DNA from: Whitmania pigra
Taxonomy: Eukaryota > Annelida > Clitellata > Hirudinida > Haemopidae
Assembly: GCA_021613335.1 (NCBI GenBank)
Contig: JAJTWR010000323.1
Location: forward strand, 212,501-276,500
Length of the DNA: 64,000 nucleotides
Direction of reading: 5' to 3'
In this document: positions 1-12,790 of the stretch, in pieces
Layout: every line of letters begins with the position of its first letter
Numbering within the stretch: position 1 is the stretch's first letter
Notes under the pieces: model-generated
Databases searched by the model: none
Seen by the model: only the letters and a program-made list of their open reading frames with translations
Told to the model about the DNA's origin: nothing
Made by a program: the position numbers and the translations under genes

Positions 1-29
1 GAAACCGTGGTTGTCGGATGAAGGTGATA

Positions 30-63
30 ATGATGAAGAAGAAGAAGAAGATGATGATGATGA

Positions 64-94
<31 letters not shown>

Positions 95-107
95 CGACGA
101 CGACGAC

Positions 108-185
<78 letters not shown>

Positions 186-200
186 TGATGATGATGATGA

Positions 201-249
<49 letters not shown>

Positions 250-300
250 GATGATGATGATGATGATGATGATGATGAATGATGATGATGATGACGATGA
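30..300. repeat. (GAT)n/(GAC)n microsatellite
   Basis: Nearly pure GAT trinucleotides with a short GAC block at 93-108 and several one-base shifts (GATGAATGATG). The open frames through it read as Met or Asp runs and are not genes. Confidence 0.95.
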
Positions 301-490
301 TGATGGTGGTGAAAAAGGTAGCATGATGATAAAGAAGATTATCGTGATGGTGGAGAAGGTGATGGTAATGATTGAGAAGGTGGAGCTGGTAACGATGGAA
401 CTATTTGCCTGCGGTGATCTGAAATTTAAGATGTTTGTTTCCGTGATGACATATTTTTCACTTTTAATGAAGTTGTTGTTGTCATGCTAA

Positions 491-2156
491 TATATTTTAT
501 AATGAATAAACAATGAGTAATTTATTACGTCATCGAGTTTGTTTATTGTTTAAACAGTAGCAAGTTTGCAAATAATTAGTTGTAAATAATATAAACGTCA
601 GTGCCGATATTGTGATTTGAGGAATGTGAAGGTAATAAAAGACTATAAATATTATTCTCAGAATTAATGACCAACGTTTGCATGAACTACCTTGCTTGAA
701 TAATAACATTTATTTATAAAGACATGAAAAGATTCATTTGCTAAAACAACTGCCAGTGAACAGGAAAAATAAACTTATAAAACATAAGATACATACAAAA
801 CATACAAATCATACAAAACATACAGAATATACAAAACATAGAAAACATACAGAACATAGAAAACATATAAAACACAGAAAATCCAAAAGCAAAACAACGA
901 TGAATACGCAAACAACTCGTTGCTTCCGGGGCTTCATGACAGAGTGGCCGAATTGTTCCTTTCCACAAAAGCATGTAAACTGATTCACCAAGGATTCGTA
1001 CATTTTCAGCGCAATTTTATTCTTCCATGTTTTACACGAAAAATGTTGTTTTGGCTTAAAAATAAAATTGCCTTCTCATAAAAATTGGATATTTGCCTCT
1101 CAACAGAAAACGATGTCCTAAACACCGACTGAAGCTCAATGTTTAACTTTCATTTTTTGCTAATCTCCCCATTTCCGGCGTGTAAAATGTTCGCCGAACC
1201 CTAACCCTGCCTTCCATCCCTGATGTTCAACCCACCTACCTACCCACCTACCCACCTACCTACCTACCCATCCATTATTCAACCAAGCCATGAAATAAAA
1301 CTTTCCTAAAGTTATCTATGCCGAGTTATTTCTTATTATTTCTTGATGAATTTACAACATTTTGCCTCTTTGTCTTCTTCTCACTTAACCTGACATTTTC
1401 GGACTTGGCAAAAGTTGGTAAGAAAGTTTTGAGTGATTGGATGACTAGAGGGAGACAGGGTTCACCCTAAGATGGGCAAGTGGGGGGGGTTGTTGACCAG
1501 AACGGCAGATCGCAGGGGTCACTGGAAGCAGCGAGTGGAATTGAAATTTACGGCCGTCTGGAAAAACTCCTGATTAAAAATACTAAATCAACTCTGCTAC
1601 ATAAGTCCATTCACCTCTTCTTCATCCTCTTTCCAAAGCGTTAGAGAAGATTTTTCTCGCCTCCTCAGCAGTCCTCGGGACTCCATCCTGCCTAATGCTG
1701 GAAAGTCGCTTAATAGCTGCAAAATTTGTGTGCATCCCTCGTCCCTCGTACCGTAAAACAACATCCTTTTCTCTTAGCACTCTTTCACGACATTGCTTTT
1801 CAACCGGTGCTAATAGAGCTTTCTGCTGTAGACTGTCGTCATTAGCGCTGCCTCGAGGGGATAAAAAGGTAAAACAAACAACTCCAGGAAACATCCCTGG
1901 CACGTAAAAGATGGCTAATTTAATACTCCTCTTAATCTTCATTTAATCTTTCCATTCTCAGTGGACGTAGGTATTTATCTACATATCCGTTTTCTTTTCC
2001 AAAATTACCAAATTTTCCAAAAAAGAAGAGAAAGTTCGATACGAAGTCAGTCGCATGTCCAAAAGTTGTAGAAAAGTCTAAAGATGCTTGAGTAATAATT
2101 CTTAGTTCCGAACGTAGGAAAAGTGACCATTGCATGTTTACTCTTGTTATTTCCAG
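491..2156. other. Non-coding, AT-rich, no gene seen
   Basis: Contains an imperfect run of ACATAC/ACATAGAAA units (about 785-890), a CCCTAACCCT at 1199-1208 and a CCTACCCA-type run near 1230-1270. A 106-codon minus-strand frame at 1622-1942 has no recognisable content. Confidence 0.6.
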
Positions 2157-2491
2157 CGGCGGAAAAGTCTGCCGAAGAGAAGGAGATGGATGCTGATCCT
2201 GACAAATGCCAACAGACACCCGAACCACAGGCCGCTCCCAAAACCAAACACCTGCCGCTGCTACCGCCACCTCCGCCCCAATTCAATCCGAAAATGGCCT
2301 CCTCGTTTTTCGACACTCCTCCAGATTCGCCATCTTTCTCCCTCAAGGATCAAGTCGAAGGACAGAGAGAGGTGTGGATCAGAAGGAGCGGCGCATCCCC
2401 GATCAAGCAAACCAGCCCTTTCTCTGCCGCCGTCAGAGGATCGATTCAAGACCAGAACGGCAGCGATTCCAGGGCCGGAGTTTCCAAACTC
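2157..2491 (+). CDS. Possible coding exon, Pro/Ser-rich, unknown gene
   Basis: A 335-nt open segment is bounded by the acceptor tatttccag and the donor GTGAGG (after CTC). It starts in phase 1 and ends in phase 0. The reading is hydrophilic: acidic at first (EKSAEEKEMDADPDK), then PLLPPPPPQ, then FFDTPPDSPSFSLKDQ and a Ser/Gln-rich end. If the donor is not used, a stop follows six codons later at 2509. GC content is higher than its surroundings, as in the genes here. I do not recognise the protein and find no partner exon with matching phase nearby. Confidence 0.4.
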
Positions 2492-2599
2492 GTGAGGTTC
2501 TTATCGTGAAGGACACTGAAGGCGAAACTGAAGGTTCGAAGAATAGGAACTCTGTTGCTGCACGTCTTTTGTCTGGGTTCGGTACGAACGAAATTTTCT

Positions 2600-3989
2600 A
2601 GGGTCTCCGTGTTTAGAACCCAACCATTTCGTCTGCGATTATTCGTTCCATTGTAATTACGTAATAACGAGTAATAACATAATGATGTAATAATGTATTA
2701 ATGTAATGTTCACCTTTGAACGTGCGCGTCGACTTATGACTAGAATTACACAAATCAACCAAGCGGACGTCTAATGGTGTGTTTTCTAAAAACCATTTTA
2801 TCTGAATTCGTGCAGACCAGCTCTTTTTGTAAATAAGAAGAAATATCTTTTCCGTCGAGATTTTTCTGAAGCACAGACAAGTATTAAAGGTCCCGAGTGA
2901 CAAATTCGTGTAGAATTTCAAAAACAAAATATCCCAAAGTTTTTTCAATTTGCTTCGTGTTATATTTCAACTATTGAAGGCAACTGTAAGAGAAATTTTT
3001 ACGAGTAGCGTGACCAGGCAATCGCACGAGAAATTCATTTCAGCAGGCTTCCTCGTGGGGATGAACATTTCAAACCGATCCTTGCGGTCCGATCGGGTAC
3101 CGGACGACTTTCGAGCGAAAACGTTTGCAGAATTTCTAACCCCGAACCGACAAACTGTTAAACTTACGAGCTTAACACCTCCAGCATTCCAGCATGCTCC
3201 TATCATCTCCCGGTTGCACATTAAATAGCATCCCAATTAATTCTGTTTATTCTCAGCAAGGTGATTAAGAGAAGTTAAAACTAATTGAAAACAATCAACA
3301 ACAACGAACTAGACAACTTCAACTGCCACGCATCGTGATTAAGCAACCGTTATTATTATTACTATTATTATTATTATTATTATTATTACTATTATTATTA
3401 TTATATTATTATTATTATTAGCAATGCATTATAAGCACCGTCGTCATAATCATCATCGTCATCGTCATCATCACGACTGAAAGGACCCCAAGGTCCTAAA
3501 TTTTCTACAACACCAACAAATCCGGTCATCTGCGGGATGTCTGAACAAATTTTTCCAATTTACAAAAAATCTGGCAATAATTAAAACAATGAACAACATG
3601 GACGATGATGACGACGGGGATGAAATTAAACGAAGCAAAACAAGGGGAAAGAAGGGTATGGAGTTGTTAACAAATCGATGGCTTTTACAAGAAGAAGAAG
3701 AAGAATCAGAATAAGCATTTATGTCGGTGAACGACAGACGGGACTCGCTACGCAAAGGCGAGCCCGGATGGTTTGCAAGGTGGCGAACGCAGTAGGCGAC
3801 AACTCGACGATTCCAGTGCAACAATCGAAACAACACGACGCGACTACGACAATGACGACAATCCGCTCGAGCGACAAAAACCTGAAATGTTCGGGACGAC
3901 TTTACCCACGATTCTCGCAAGTGCATTGAGCAAGTGGTCAGTCTTATTATCTATACTGTTATCTTAACTACTATTATTAACATCATTAA

Positions 3990-4022
<33 letters not shown>

Positions 4023-4895
4023 TAAGCAACGAGAAGATAAAGCCTGCAAGTGTTGTTGATGCTTTGCTGAAATCATGATGAGCAGTTTGCAATCAAAAAA
4101 AGAAAAGACAAAATGAAAAGTGCGACAGAGGATGAAAAAGCTTGAAAGAATTCAACAAACGCAGATGATCGGTTAGATGTCTCCTCCGTCGGAAGCGAAT
4201 AAAGCGCGAACAAAGTTTAGGCGGATAGATGTTATCGACACGATGCCCGACCTTCCCCGAGGAAAGCTTCGCAGAAACGTTCGAGGTAGTTATCACATTT
4301 CAACGACAGACTCGAACGACGTCGAACGGCAGAAAACTCTGCCGAGGTAGGATTTAAGTAGATCCGTATAAAAAATATTACGCACCAAAACGTCCGAATA
4401 AATGCGAGCAATAATAGATGTATCGTCTGGTTCCCCGCACTTCCTGAGCTTTCGATGCAAAAAATCCGCAGGCAGCTGAGCAAATGCAGTGAAATTGTTT
4501 CCGACCGCTCGACCGGCAGAATATTCGATCGAAGCGAAGACGTGGAGGTAGAACGAAAGAGATAAAGACGAGGCAGAGCTAGCTAAAATAAGTTGAAAAT
4601 CAAGAAACAAATCAAGAATACTCGAATATTGTAAATGTCCCTGAGGTACACTAAGAACGATCCAAAAGGAACATCACAGAGCAATAGATTATCGTATTAA
4701 GTCACTCAAAGTTATCTCGAAAGACGAAGCCAAAATGGATGAATCGTTTCTCGGGCAAGGTCACGACCTTGAAAATTAACAGCCCCCTATCTTACGGCGG
4801 TTTTCAAGTTTCACCCCACCTGTCTCGAAAGGGCTCCGACCGACGGGAACTTTTCGGGGTTCGAATCTCGTTAGACGGGAATCGACGTGAAAGAT
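2600..4895. other. Non-coding, downstream of the 2DBD receptor
   Basis: Holds an (ATT)n tract at 3351-3420 and an (ATC)n tract at 3985-4022. The remainder has only short, compositionally unconvincing frames. Part of 4300-4895 may be the 3' UTR of the receptor (minus strand). Confidence 0.5.
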
Positions 4896-7800
4896 TCAAA
4901 CGGAACTCGAAACGGCGGTCGAAGAAGCGCCGTTCGCCTTTCTGTCCCTGACGACGGAGCCGACGGTCGGTCTGGAGTCGACCCCGTTGATGAGCATGTT
5001 CTGGAGAGTTTCCAGGTTGGACGGGTTGTGGCCGGAGGGAGAGGGACTGGAAAGCATGTTGGGGCGAGTTGTGCTCATGTGGTGGAGGAGGCCGATATGG
5101 CGGAGTTCGGGGACGTAGGAAAGGATGAATTCCAGTCGCGTGTTTTCACTACCTCTGACGCTTCTCACTGCAAGTGACGAGGAATTGAAGACGATCATGA
5201 TAGAAAATAATCACGATGACTATTAAAATAATTATGATGACTATTAAAATAATTATGATGACTATTAAAATAATTATGATGACTATTAAAATAATTATGA
5301 TGACTATTAAAACTCTCCAGCTGATGGTTAAGCTCAATCAGATGCTCAGTGCTCCTGAACGAGGCTCAGCAACTGAGGAGGAGGTTGAAATACTTTCTCC
5401 TCTTCTCCCCATCATCATCATCATCATCATCCTTAACAATCCATACCATTCACAATAATCCATAACATTCCCATAATAACCCAAAACAATCCCACAACAT
5501 TCTGATGTTATCGATGCAAGCAAATGACGTACAAGTTGTGTAGGCCCTGAATATCTTCAGGAATTTCATGCTCGCCTCCTTGATGCTGTCCGGATTCTTG
5601 AGGCTCGGATAATCTAAGATGAAAGTAGAGAACCAGAATTAGCAACGATCTGTCCCAGAATTTAACAATAGCATTATTATTACTATTATCAAGATGGTTG
5701 TGATTATTATTATTATTATGGTTATCATGATGAACATCAGAGCACTAATCACCTGGAGAAATGATGACGACAGCATTGAGGAAGCACTCCTCGGTCTCAT
5801 CGAGTTGAACCTTCTGAATCTTCCGGGCAAACTGTTCCAACCTGTCGAAGAACGGATCCGGATGCTCTGGAAGTCTCCTCCAGGGGAGGAAATCGGATAT
5901 GTAGCGGTCGTTAGCAGGGTCAAACCAGTTGAGGGACGCGGCCAGTATCCTGCTCGGAGATTGGGCCAACCTCAGCAGCAGCTTTTGGTCGTCAGGGTCG
6001 AGGAATACGAATCCTGGATGCAATTGTGGTCATGTTAATTATTAAAATACACGTTAATTATTAATATATGTTAATATATGTTAAATACGATTTAGAATTA
6101 TCTGAATCATTAAATATCTAGTTCTCGCTTTAGTTCTTAGTTCTCATTAGTCATTTTAATTATCCCGATTTGTAGTTGGACCGCTGAATGAATCAGAAAT
6201 TTAATCAATAAATTTAATTTTTTTTGCATAAAATGATTCCCTGCCAAAAGAGATCCGTACGAACCTGGAATGGCCTTCATGTAGGCGACCGACAGTTTCG
6301 TGTATTCGGGAACGACGTTTTTTTCCACGAATTCGGAGACGTCGTTCATTCTCTTTTCAGCCTTCATCCAGTTCTTTAGGGGGAATAATAAAATATTTAA
6401 TCAAAACAATAACTAAATAATAATAAAATCTAGATTTAATCAAAACAATAACTAAATGCCTGAATTGCTCGATTAAAATGTACCGATCCTCCAAAACAAT
6501 AACTTTGTCATCTCAAAGCCAGAAGCAAGGAGTTTAATACTTTTCCTAGGTTCGTTAGCAACACTTGACTCTGAAAGCAAAAGGACAGACTCGAAACTCA
6601 CGCTAAACTCGGCAGCCAGCCTCCTATTCAAAGCCGTCATCTCTGCGACGAACTTCTTGTACGGAACGATGATGTCGGGACACGCGTTGCTGTACTCCCC
6701 CATCCAGTGAGTGTCCGACTTCGGCAGGACCAGGGACCTCCAGTACTGCCTGCTTCGACTCGCGAGGACCTCGTATCGACTTCCGTCTTCGAAACAACCC
6801 TCCTCGACTCGAAAGTCTTTCTCCGCCTTCGACGGGTCGTCCTCCGAGAAATCCCTGTCGTCTTCGTCGAGTTTGAACTGCCTGCTGGCTTCCTGGAGCG
6901 TCTGGCACCACTTGTGCTTCGAGTCGACGGATCGAGAAGCCGCTTCGTGGACGAGGCTCTCGGCATTTTTCACGAGGCTTTCCAAGGAGTCGAGGCCGAC
7001 GAACGGAAGGTTCGACGTCTTGTCGGCACTCTCCAGCACTTCCTGAACGTCTTGGCTGGTCATCGCGAGTCCGGACGGACCGAAAATATCTTGAAAATTC
7101 TGAGGTTGGTGAGGATGATGGGTGGACATCATTGACTTCAGATCGAGGACGTTCGAGGACGAAGGCACGTGGCTCGGAAAGGCGGAGAGAGACTGGAGCG
7201 AGTCGAAGCTTCCGGCAAAGTTTTCCAGTCCGCCGTCGAAAGCGAAGAGACCCAAGTGGTTCTCCGGTCCTTCGACGGAAGAGTGCTGCTCGGCCGTTCC
7301 GCCGCTGCCGTTGTTGAAAATTTCGTCCGTCATGGAGGACGGAGACCCGGAAGAATGGTGAAGAGGCTGAGCAAAATCCGAGAGAACGTCTCCCTGCCTA
7401 TAGGCCAGTTCGTCCGTCCAATCGATGGAGGCATCGAAGCCGCTTTGCATCCCGCTGGCAGAGTTGCTTCCGCCGGGATGGTGGTTCAGGTAGTAGAACA
7501 AGCTGGCATTCTCCTGCTCCATCTTGACCTTCGTGTCGCAGTAGTCGTCGGGCTGCCTCTGCCTCGCCTGATTCAAGTCTCCGTGCCACGGGTTGGAAAG
7601 AGTAGAGGTAAAGGCCGGGCCGTTGTCGATGCCGTTGCCGTAGAAAGATTTGTTGTCTTGCTGCTTGTCCTCCATCATGTAGTTGAGCGGCTGACTGAGG
7701 TTCTGTCCCTGGTAGCTCACCAAAGGCCTGCCATCTTGATCGCACGGGATGCTCATCCTCGACCGATGGTCTTCCATCTCGTCGATGAACTTCGACGAAA

Positions 7801-9531
7801 AACCCGGAGGCAGTTGATCCATCTTCATGTTCTGAACTCGGTGCATCTCCCCGAGGTAGCCGTGCTGGCGATCCCCCGATCCTCCCGGCATCTGGCCGAG
7901 CTGGTGGTTTACGTAATAGCTGCTCTGAGGAGAGTGGTTCTGCCCCATGAGGACGAGAGACTGGGGCTGCTGAGACTGGAATGAATGCTGCTGGTGGGGG
8001 TGGCCGAGCGCCATCTGGGTCGGAGATTTGTCTTTCTTCTGCGAAGGCATGATGCTCGTGACGTTCATCTTCGACGGCCTGCCCATCTGGATGGCTGAAG
8101 GAAATGCAATAAAGTGAACAAATCTGCGTAAATATCTACAACAATCATCAAAACTAATAGCGATGTTTAATTGAAGATATAAAAAGACATCTAACTAGAA
8201 AAATGAACCTGGAAAGGAATCAATCCTCACCTTCCCTGGACATCTTCTGGGCAAGGCACTTTTGGTATCGACAGTAGCGGCATGCGTTCCTGGTCCGCGG
8301 GTTGATGATGCAGCTCTTGCTGTTCTTGCAGACGTAAGTATGACTTTCGTTCATGCCTCTTCTGAAGAATTTCTGAAATCAAAAGAGGTTTTCGCTCAAC
8401 TTTCAGAGAGCAAAAACCAAAGGTCAACTAATTTAATTTTATCCAATAATATTCCCCACCCAATGTCCAACAATATCACCCACCCAATGTCCAATAATAT
8501 CACCTACCCAATGTCTATCTACAATTTCACATAAATTTCAAACTTCCTGTTACCTTACAGCCTTCACAGGTTAGAGCCCCGAAGTGAATTCCATTTGCAA
8601 CGTCAGAGCAGACGACACATTTCTGTTGTCCTTCCTTGAGAGGAACATTCATCGGTCGAACTGCACAACAAAAAAGGCAGACCTTACTGACGGATATAAA
8701 TGAAATAAATAAATAAAAATGTACGAGAAACATCGGTCGAATAATGTCATCGCTGTCATTTGGAAGATAATTCCAGATTTTTATGATTTCATTGCTTGCA
8801 AAGTCTTGCAACGATGACTTAAATAAACCTACGTTTCCTCTCCATCCCTGCCTCTTTGCACTTCCTGAACCTACACTTCTTGCAGCAGGTTCTCTGGGTC
8901 GAAGTGATGAGGCAGTTGTCATTGCCTTTGCACACAAATGATTCTCCGGTGTAGGCATATCTCAGATAGAAGGTCTGTTGGTGATGGAAAATATTTTTCA
9001 TTTCCTACCATCATTTTAGATATTTACGAGGTGCTTATAAAGCTTATTACATTGAAACTGTATAGATATTACCATATGTTATATATATTACAATATTACA
9101 GTATGTTATATATATATATTACAATATATTGCTATGTGGATTCAAGAAAGTTCCTGACCTAATTTAACACAAACTTTGAACAAGGAACACTGAAACCCTC
9201 AAAAATAGGTGAGAGTTCAAACCTTGCAGGGTACGCAGACTTCCGCCCCGAAGTATTTTCCGGCCGCCAGTTCGGAACAGACGGCGCAGAGCTTGATCCC
9301 TTTCTGTCCCTCTTCCGGGGTCTGACCGGTTCTCCTCTTGACCGACTTTTGCTGTTGTTGGTGTAGATGTTGCAATTGCTGATGTTGTTGTTGTTGTTGT
9401 TGCGACTGATGGAGCTGTTGACGCTGCAGCAGTTGATGGAGAAGATGTTGTTGTATCAGTTGTTGTTGCTGCTGATGCTGTTGTGGTTGTTGTTGCTGCT
9501 GGCCCTGGAGGTACATGACATCATGATCCAT
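4896..9531 (-). CDS. Nuclear receptor with two DNA-binding domains (2DBD-NR)
   Basis: Likely a nuclear transcription factor. Coding exons (minus): 9531-9223, 8974-8833, 8660-8554, 8372-8231, 8094-6602, 6373-6265, 6013-5753, 5613-5533, 5167-4896. Together they give 2916 nt in one open frame (971 aa, stop TGA at 4898-4896). Residues 10-62 are Gln-rich. DBD1 starts at Cys82/85/99/102 and DBD2 at Cys165/168/182/185; both show the complete C-x2-C-x13-C-x2-C-x15-C-x5-C-x9-C-x2-C zinc pattern. A long Gln/Ser/His-rich hinge follows. The ligand-binding domain runs from about 690 to 915, with the helix 3-5 signature DDQKLLL near 775-781 and the helix-10 motif VPELRHI. No standard AF-2 hexapeptide is seen at the C-terminus. 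The start is the ATG before DHDVMYLQG; the frame stays open a little upstream in the same exon. Two successive full DBDs define the 2DBD-NR group. The paralogue within that group is not determined. Confidence 0.9.
5213..5312. repeat. 21-bp tandem repeat in a receptor intron
   Basis: About five near-identical copies of a 21-bp unit (GATGACTATTAAAATAATTA plus T) sit in the intron between the last two coding exons of the 2DBD receptor. Confidence 0.9.
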
Positions 9532-9910
9532 TCTTTGAAAATCTCGCCCTGAGCAAATTGCTCTCCTGCAAAAACAGAAATTTTTCAAATAACAATAATA
9601 ACAGCTTTCGACATTGAATTTAAAAAGTTAAATCCAAAACAATAAAATACGGAAATTTTAAACGATTGATTTTAAACCGTCCCATTGCTCGAAAGGACCG
9701 ATTGAACGAAAACGGTCTAAATAAATGAAGGAGTGCGGTACTAAGATGGCACGAAAACACGAAAACCATTTCCGACCAAAGGCTGCAGGAACTTCGGTCG
9801 GCTATCTCGCCAAACTCATCGAATCCTTTAACTTAATAGACGATTTAACAACATAATTACAAGCGAATGCAAAGATGAATGCGAACAAACGAAGACAAGA
9901 ACACACTCAC

Positions 9911-9955
9911 TTCTGTAGGAGACCAACTTATGTCCCTCTCAAAACTCATAAGACC
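9911..9955 (-). other. Probable 5' UTR exon of the 2DBD receptor
   Basis: On the minus strand a 45-nt segment is bounded by a ttcag acceptor and a GTGAGT donor, and lies 345 nt upstream of the acceptor of the first coding exon at 9565. In the frame that would join the MDHD start it contains stops, so it is more likely untranslated leader. It carries an ATG that opens a 27-codon reading frame, which would end 10 nt past the start of the main AUG if the two exons are joined. Inferred from splice signals only. Confidence 0.45.
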
Positions 9956-12100
9956 CTGAAAGTAAACACGGGATTAAGAACCGGTCCATCCCAGCCGACG
10001 ATAGATAAATGCAACCGAGCTAGCAGGCATCCGTAAAAATTAATTTTCATCCAAATTTGGTGACAATTGTCCACGAAAATACAACGAGAGAGATTATTTT
10101 TATCGTTGTAAATAATTTAGAATGTCATTTCATCCTTCATTAAATTGCAAAGGTCAAAATATACTACACATAACACTGCATACATTCCTATAGAGCCACA
10201 GAGGTACGATGAGCACTAGTAACATTCAGCGATGGTGGTCGGCGTGTATAAGCTCGGCAATGCCGATGAGAATAACCGAGGAATTTAGAGGTGTTTCGGA
10301 GCCGTTCACAAGTTAGATGTGGTATTGTGTATAATGTGACTGTTTATAAACCTATAAACATATATATTTATAATAATACTTGTAAAATACATGTAATGGC
10401 AATGTCAAACATTATTCGACACAATATTCCGCATTGCTTTTAAAATGCAAACATTGAAAAGCAGCTTAAATAATTTCTATTCACAATTACATACATTTTT
10501 ACGATGTGGCATTTTGGTCCAGATGAATTTTTATTAGCCTAAAAAAATAGGGATTGACCACAATAAGAACAATAACAGTGACAAACTGATGCAAACTATG
10601 AAAATAGCCAAGCAGAGAGAGCTTAACGATAGAACGTCCACAGTGAATTCATTAACCTAATTAAGGAGTGTTGACTGCATCAGTTCACCTTTGGCAGTTC
10701 ACCTTTGTGAATCGAGTGGGTCTTTGGGCAAACCCTCGCGGCCGGCCGCCCTGAACGAAAGTGATGATAACCAAAACCGGTTATTAAAATTCTCATTACA
10801 TCAGCCCATGATCTAAATGTTTGGCTGCTGACGACTGCAGAAAACAATAGGCAGATAGGCTGTGCTCCTAAGTAGAGCTTCTCGAGTTAGGTGCATTCTT
10901 ACGGAGCTGAACAAATTACTGAAGCAGGAGCTTAATATTATTATGGAATGCAATTGTCTTCGAAACATTTTTTATGTCAAGACATGATTTAACATCGCAG
11001 CCAGCTTCAAATCGTGACTAAACAAAAGCAATGGGGCACTTTATTTGAGTTGGGTCGAGAAACAGACGCCATTTTTTCACAGCCTTCATCAAAATCACCA
11101 TATTAACTCGCCCACTTGAAAGCTTCGAAGAAAAATACATTGCCATACTTATCGATGCAAAAAAGCCAATATGTGCTGGTAGCGCACGGGCTTCTAACAA
11201 ATAAGCTCTAAATGAAATTAGTCTTATCTGGTCAAAGTCCAAGTTATAACGACAAAAGTAAACAAAATTCGACATCAATTCGTGTCAAAATGGATCCTGG
11301 TTCGATTATAAGCGGCAACGTTCGTCAATTTATCGTACGGAGGCCCGTAGCGGATGTTTATAGTTAAGATTGGCAGACAATCAAGGTACCCAAGAATATA
11401 GTACGATCGCGTAATAATTTATTATTGCTGCGATAAATAATAAACTTTAGTGTGATTAATATTTTATATTATTACTTAACATTCATTTACAGTAAGAATT
11501 TCGGGACACCTATCGAATCCTACGGCGGCAAGAAATTTCCAAGCTTTTCAGGTTAAACAAAATTGTTTTAGAATAATATCATAACTCTAAAAAAATATCT
11601 AAAAAAACTAATTCTTTTCTACATCGGCACGAAAACTCAAACTTAAAGGTCGTAGCGAAACTGGTTCTTTTTGACATCAGCCGTAAGTTCAAATAACAAA
11701 GATGGCCAGAATATGAGATGAGATCTCTCAAAATGACAAGCCTTTGTCTCAAAAAGCACGAACGTCAAGACACTGATTGATTTCGACGGCAACAACTAGC
11801 AAAGCCGACTAAAAATGTGAAAAACTATAAGTCCTGAGTTTTAGCTTAGCTGAGCAAAATTTGTCTTTCCGTGAAGATTTTGTGAGCGTGTTTATGTAAA
11901 TAATCGCAAGCCTAGAATAACATTAAATATAAAATAAGATTAACGACGATAATGATCATTCGCTGACAAGAATGCGTATCCCATGTTTTTCTATTTGTCT
12001 CGTTAGCCTGGCGCAGTTAACGTAGGTCGTGACTTTCTAAAATGTCGATAGATGTCATCATCTGAGATCATTCGTATTACCATATCAGTTGAATCGCAGT

Positions 12101-12790
12101 TGTTGTCATCATCATCATCATCATCATCGTCGTCATCATCATCATCATCATCATCGTCGTCGTCGTCGTCGTCATCATCATCATCATCGTGAGCCAGTAT
12201 CGGTTCGATTCCATTGTTCGGAAGAATATTCGTACGTTGTTCGAAAGATGTCTCCGTTTGTGAGTTTGGTTAGGAAGAAATATTTGATTAGCTGCTCCAA
12301 TGTTAGGTCGTCATCATCATCATCATCATCAGCTACCATAACAGCCACTAGCGAGCTATGCATCAAGTAAACACAAGTCACTCACAGGCGATCGTATGAA
12401 GATAAGACAAACCATCATCATCATCATCATCGTCGTCGTCATCAGTCTTATCCTATCTCAATCGTCATCATCGATGTAATCACGAGTGACCATCATTATC
12501 ATCATTGTAATCCGTGATGCATCATCATCATCAGGAGCGCTTGTCATTATCATGGGGCCATTACAATGGATCTGTTAATTCTCATGGCGGTAGACCACAC
12601 GCGTAATTTTTAAACTCCAATTATCCTAGATATCATTGCCATCACAATCGCTTTTACGTCATCGTCGTTGTCGTCATCTTGTCATTGTCGTTCTTATGGC
12701 TGACGTAGGCATCTAACTAGTGCATTAATCATCATCATCATCATCATCATCATCAACATCATCATCAACATCATCATCATCATCATCATC
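12101..12790. repeat. Cluster of (ATC)n and (GTC)n microsatellites
   Basis: ATC/GTC tracts at about 12101-12189, 12308-12330, 12413-12442 and 12727-12790, separated by unique sequence. Confidence 0.9.

Noticed and set aside
1622..1942. 106-codon minus-strand frame
   Set aside because: No recognisable protein content, and the only nearby splice-like signals are weak; it could be chance.
7169..7984. 271-codon plus-strand frame over the receptor hinge
   Set aside because: Antisense shadow of the large 2DBD receptor exon.
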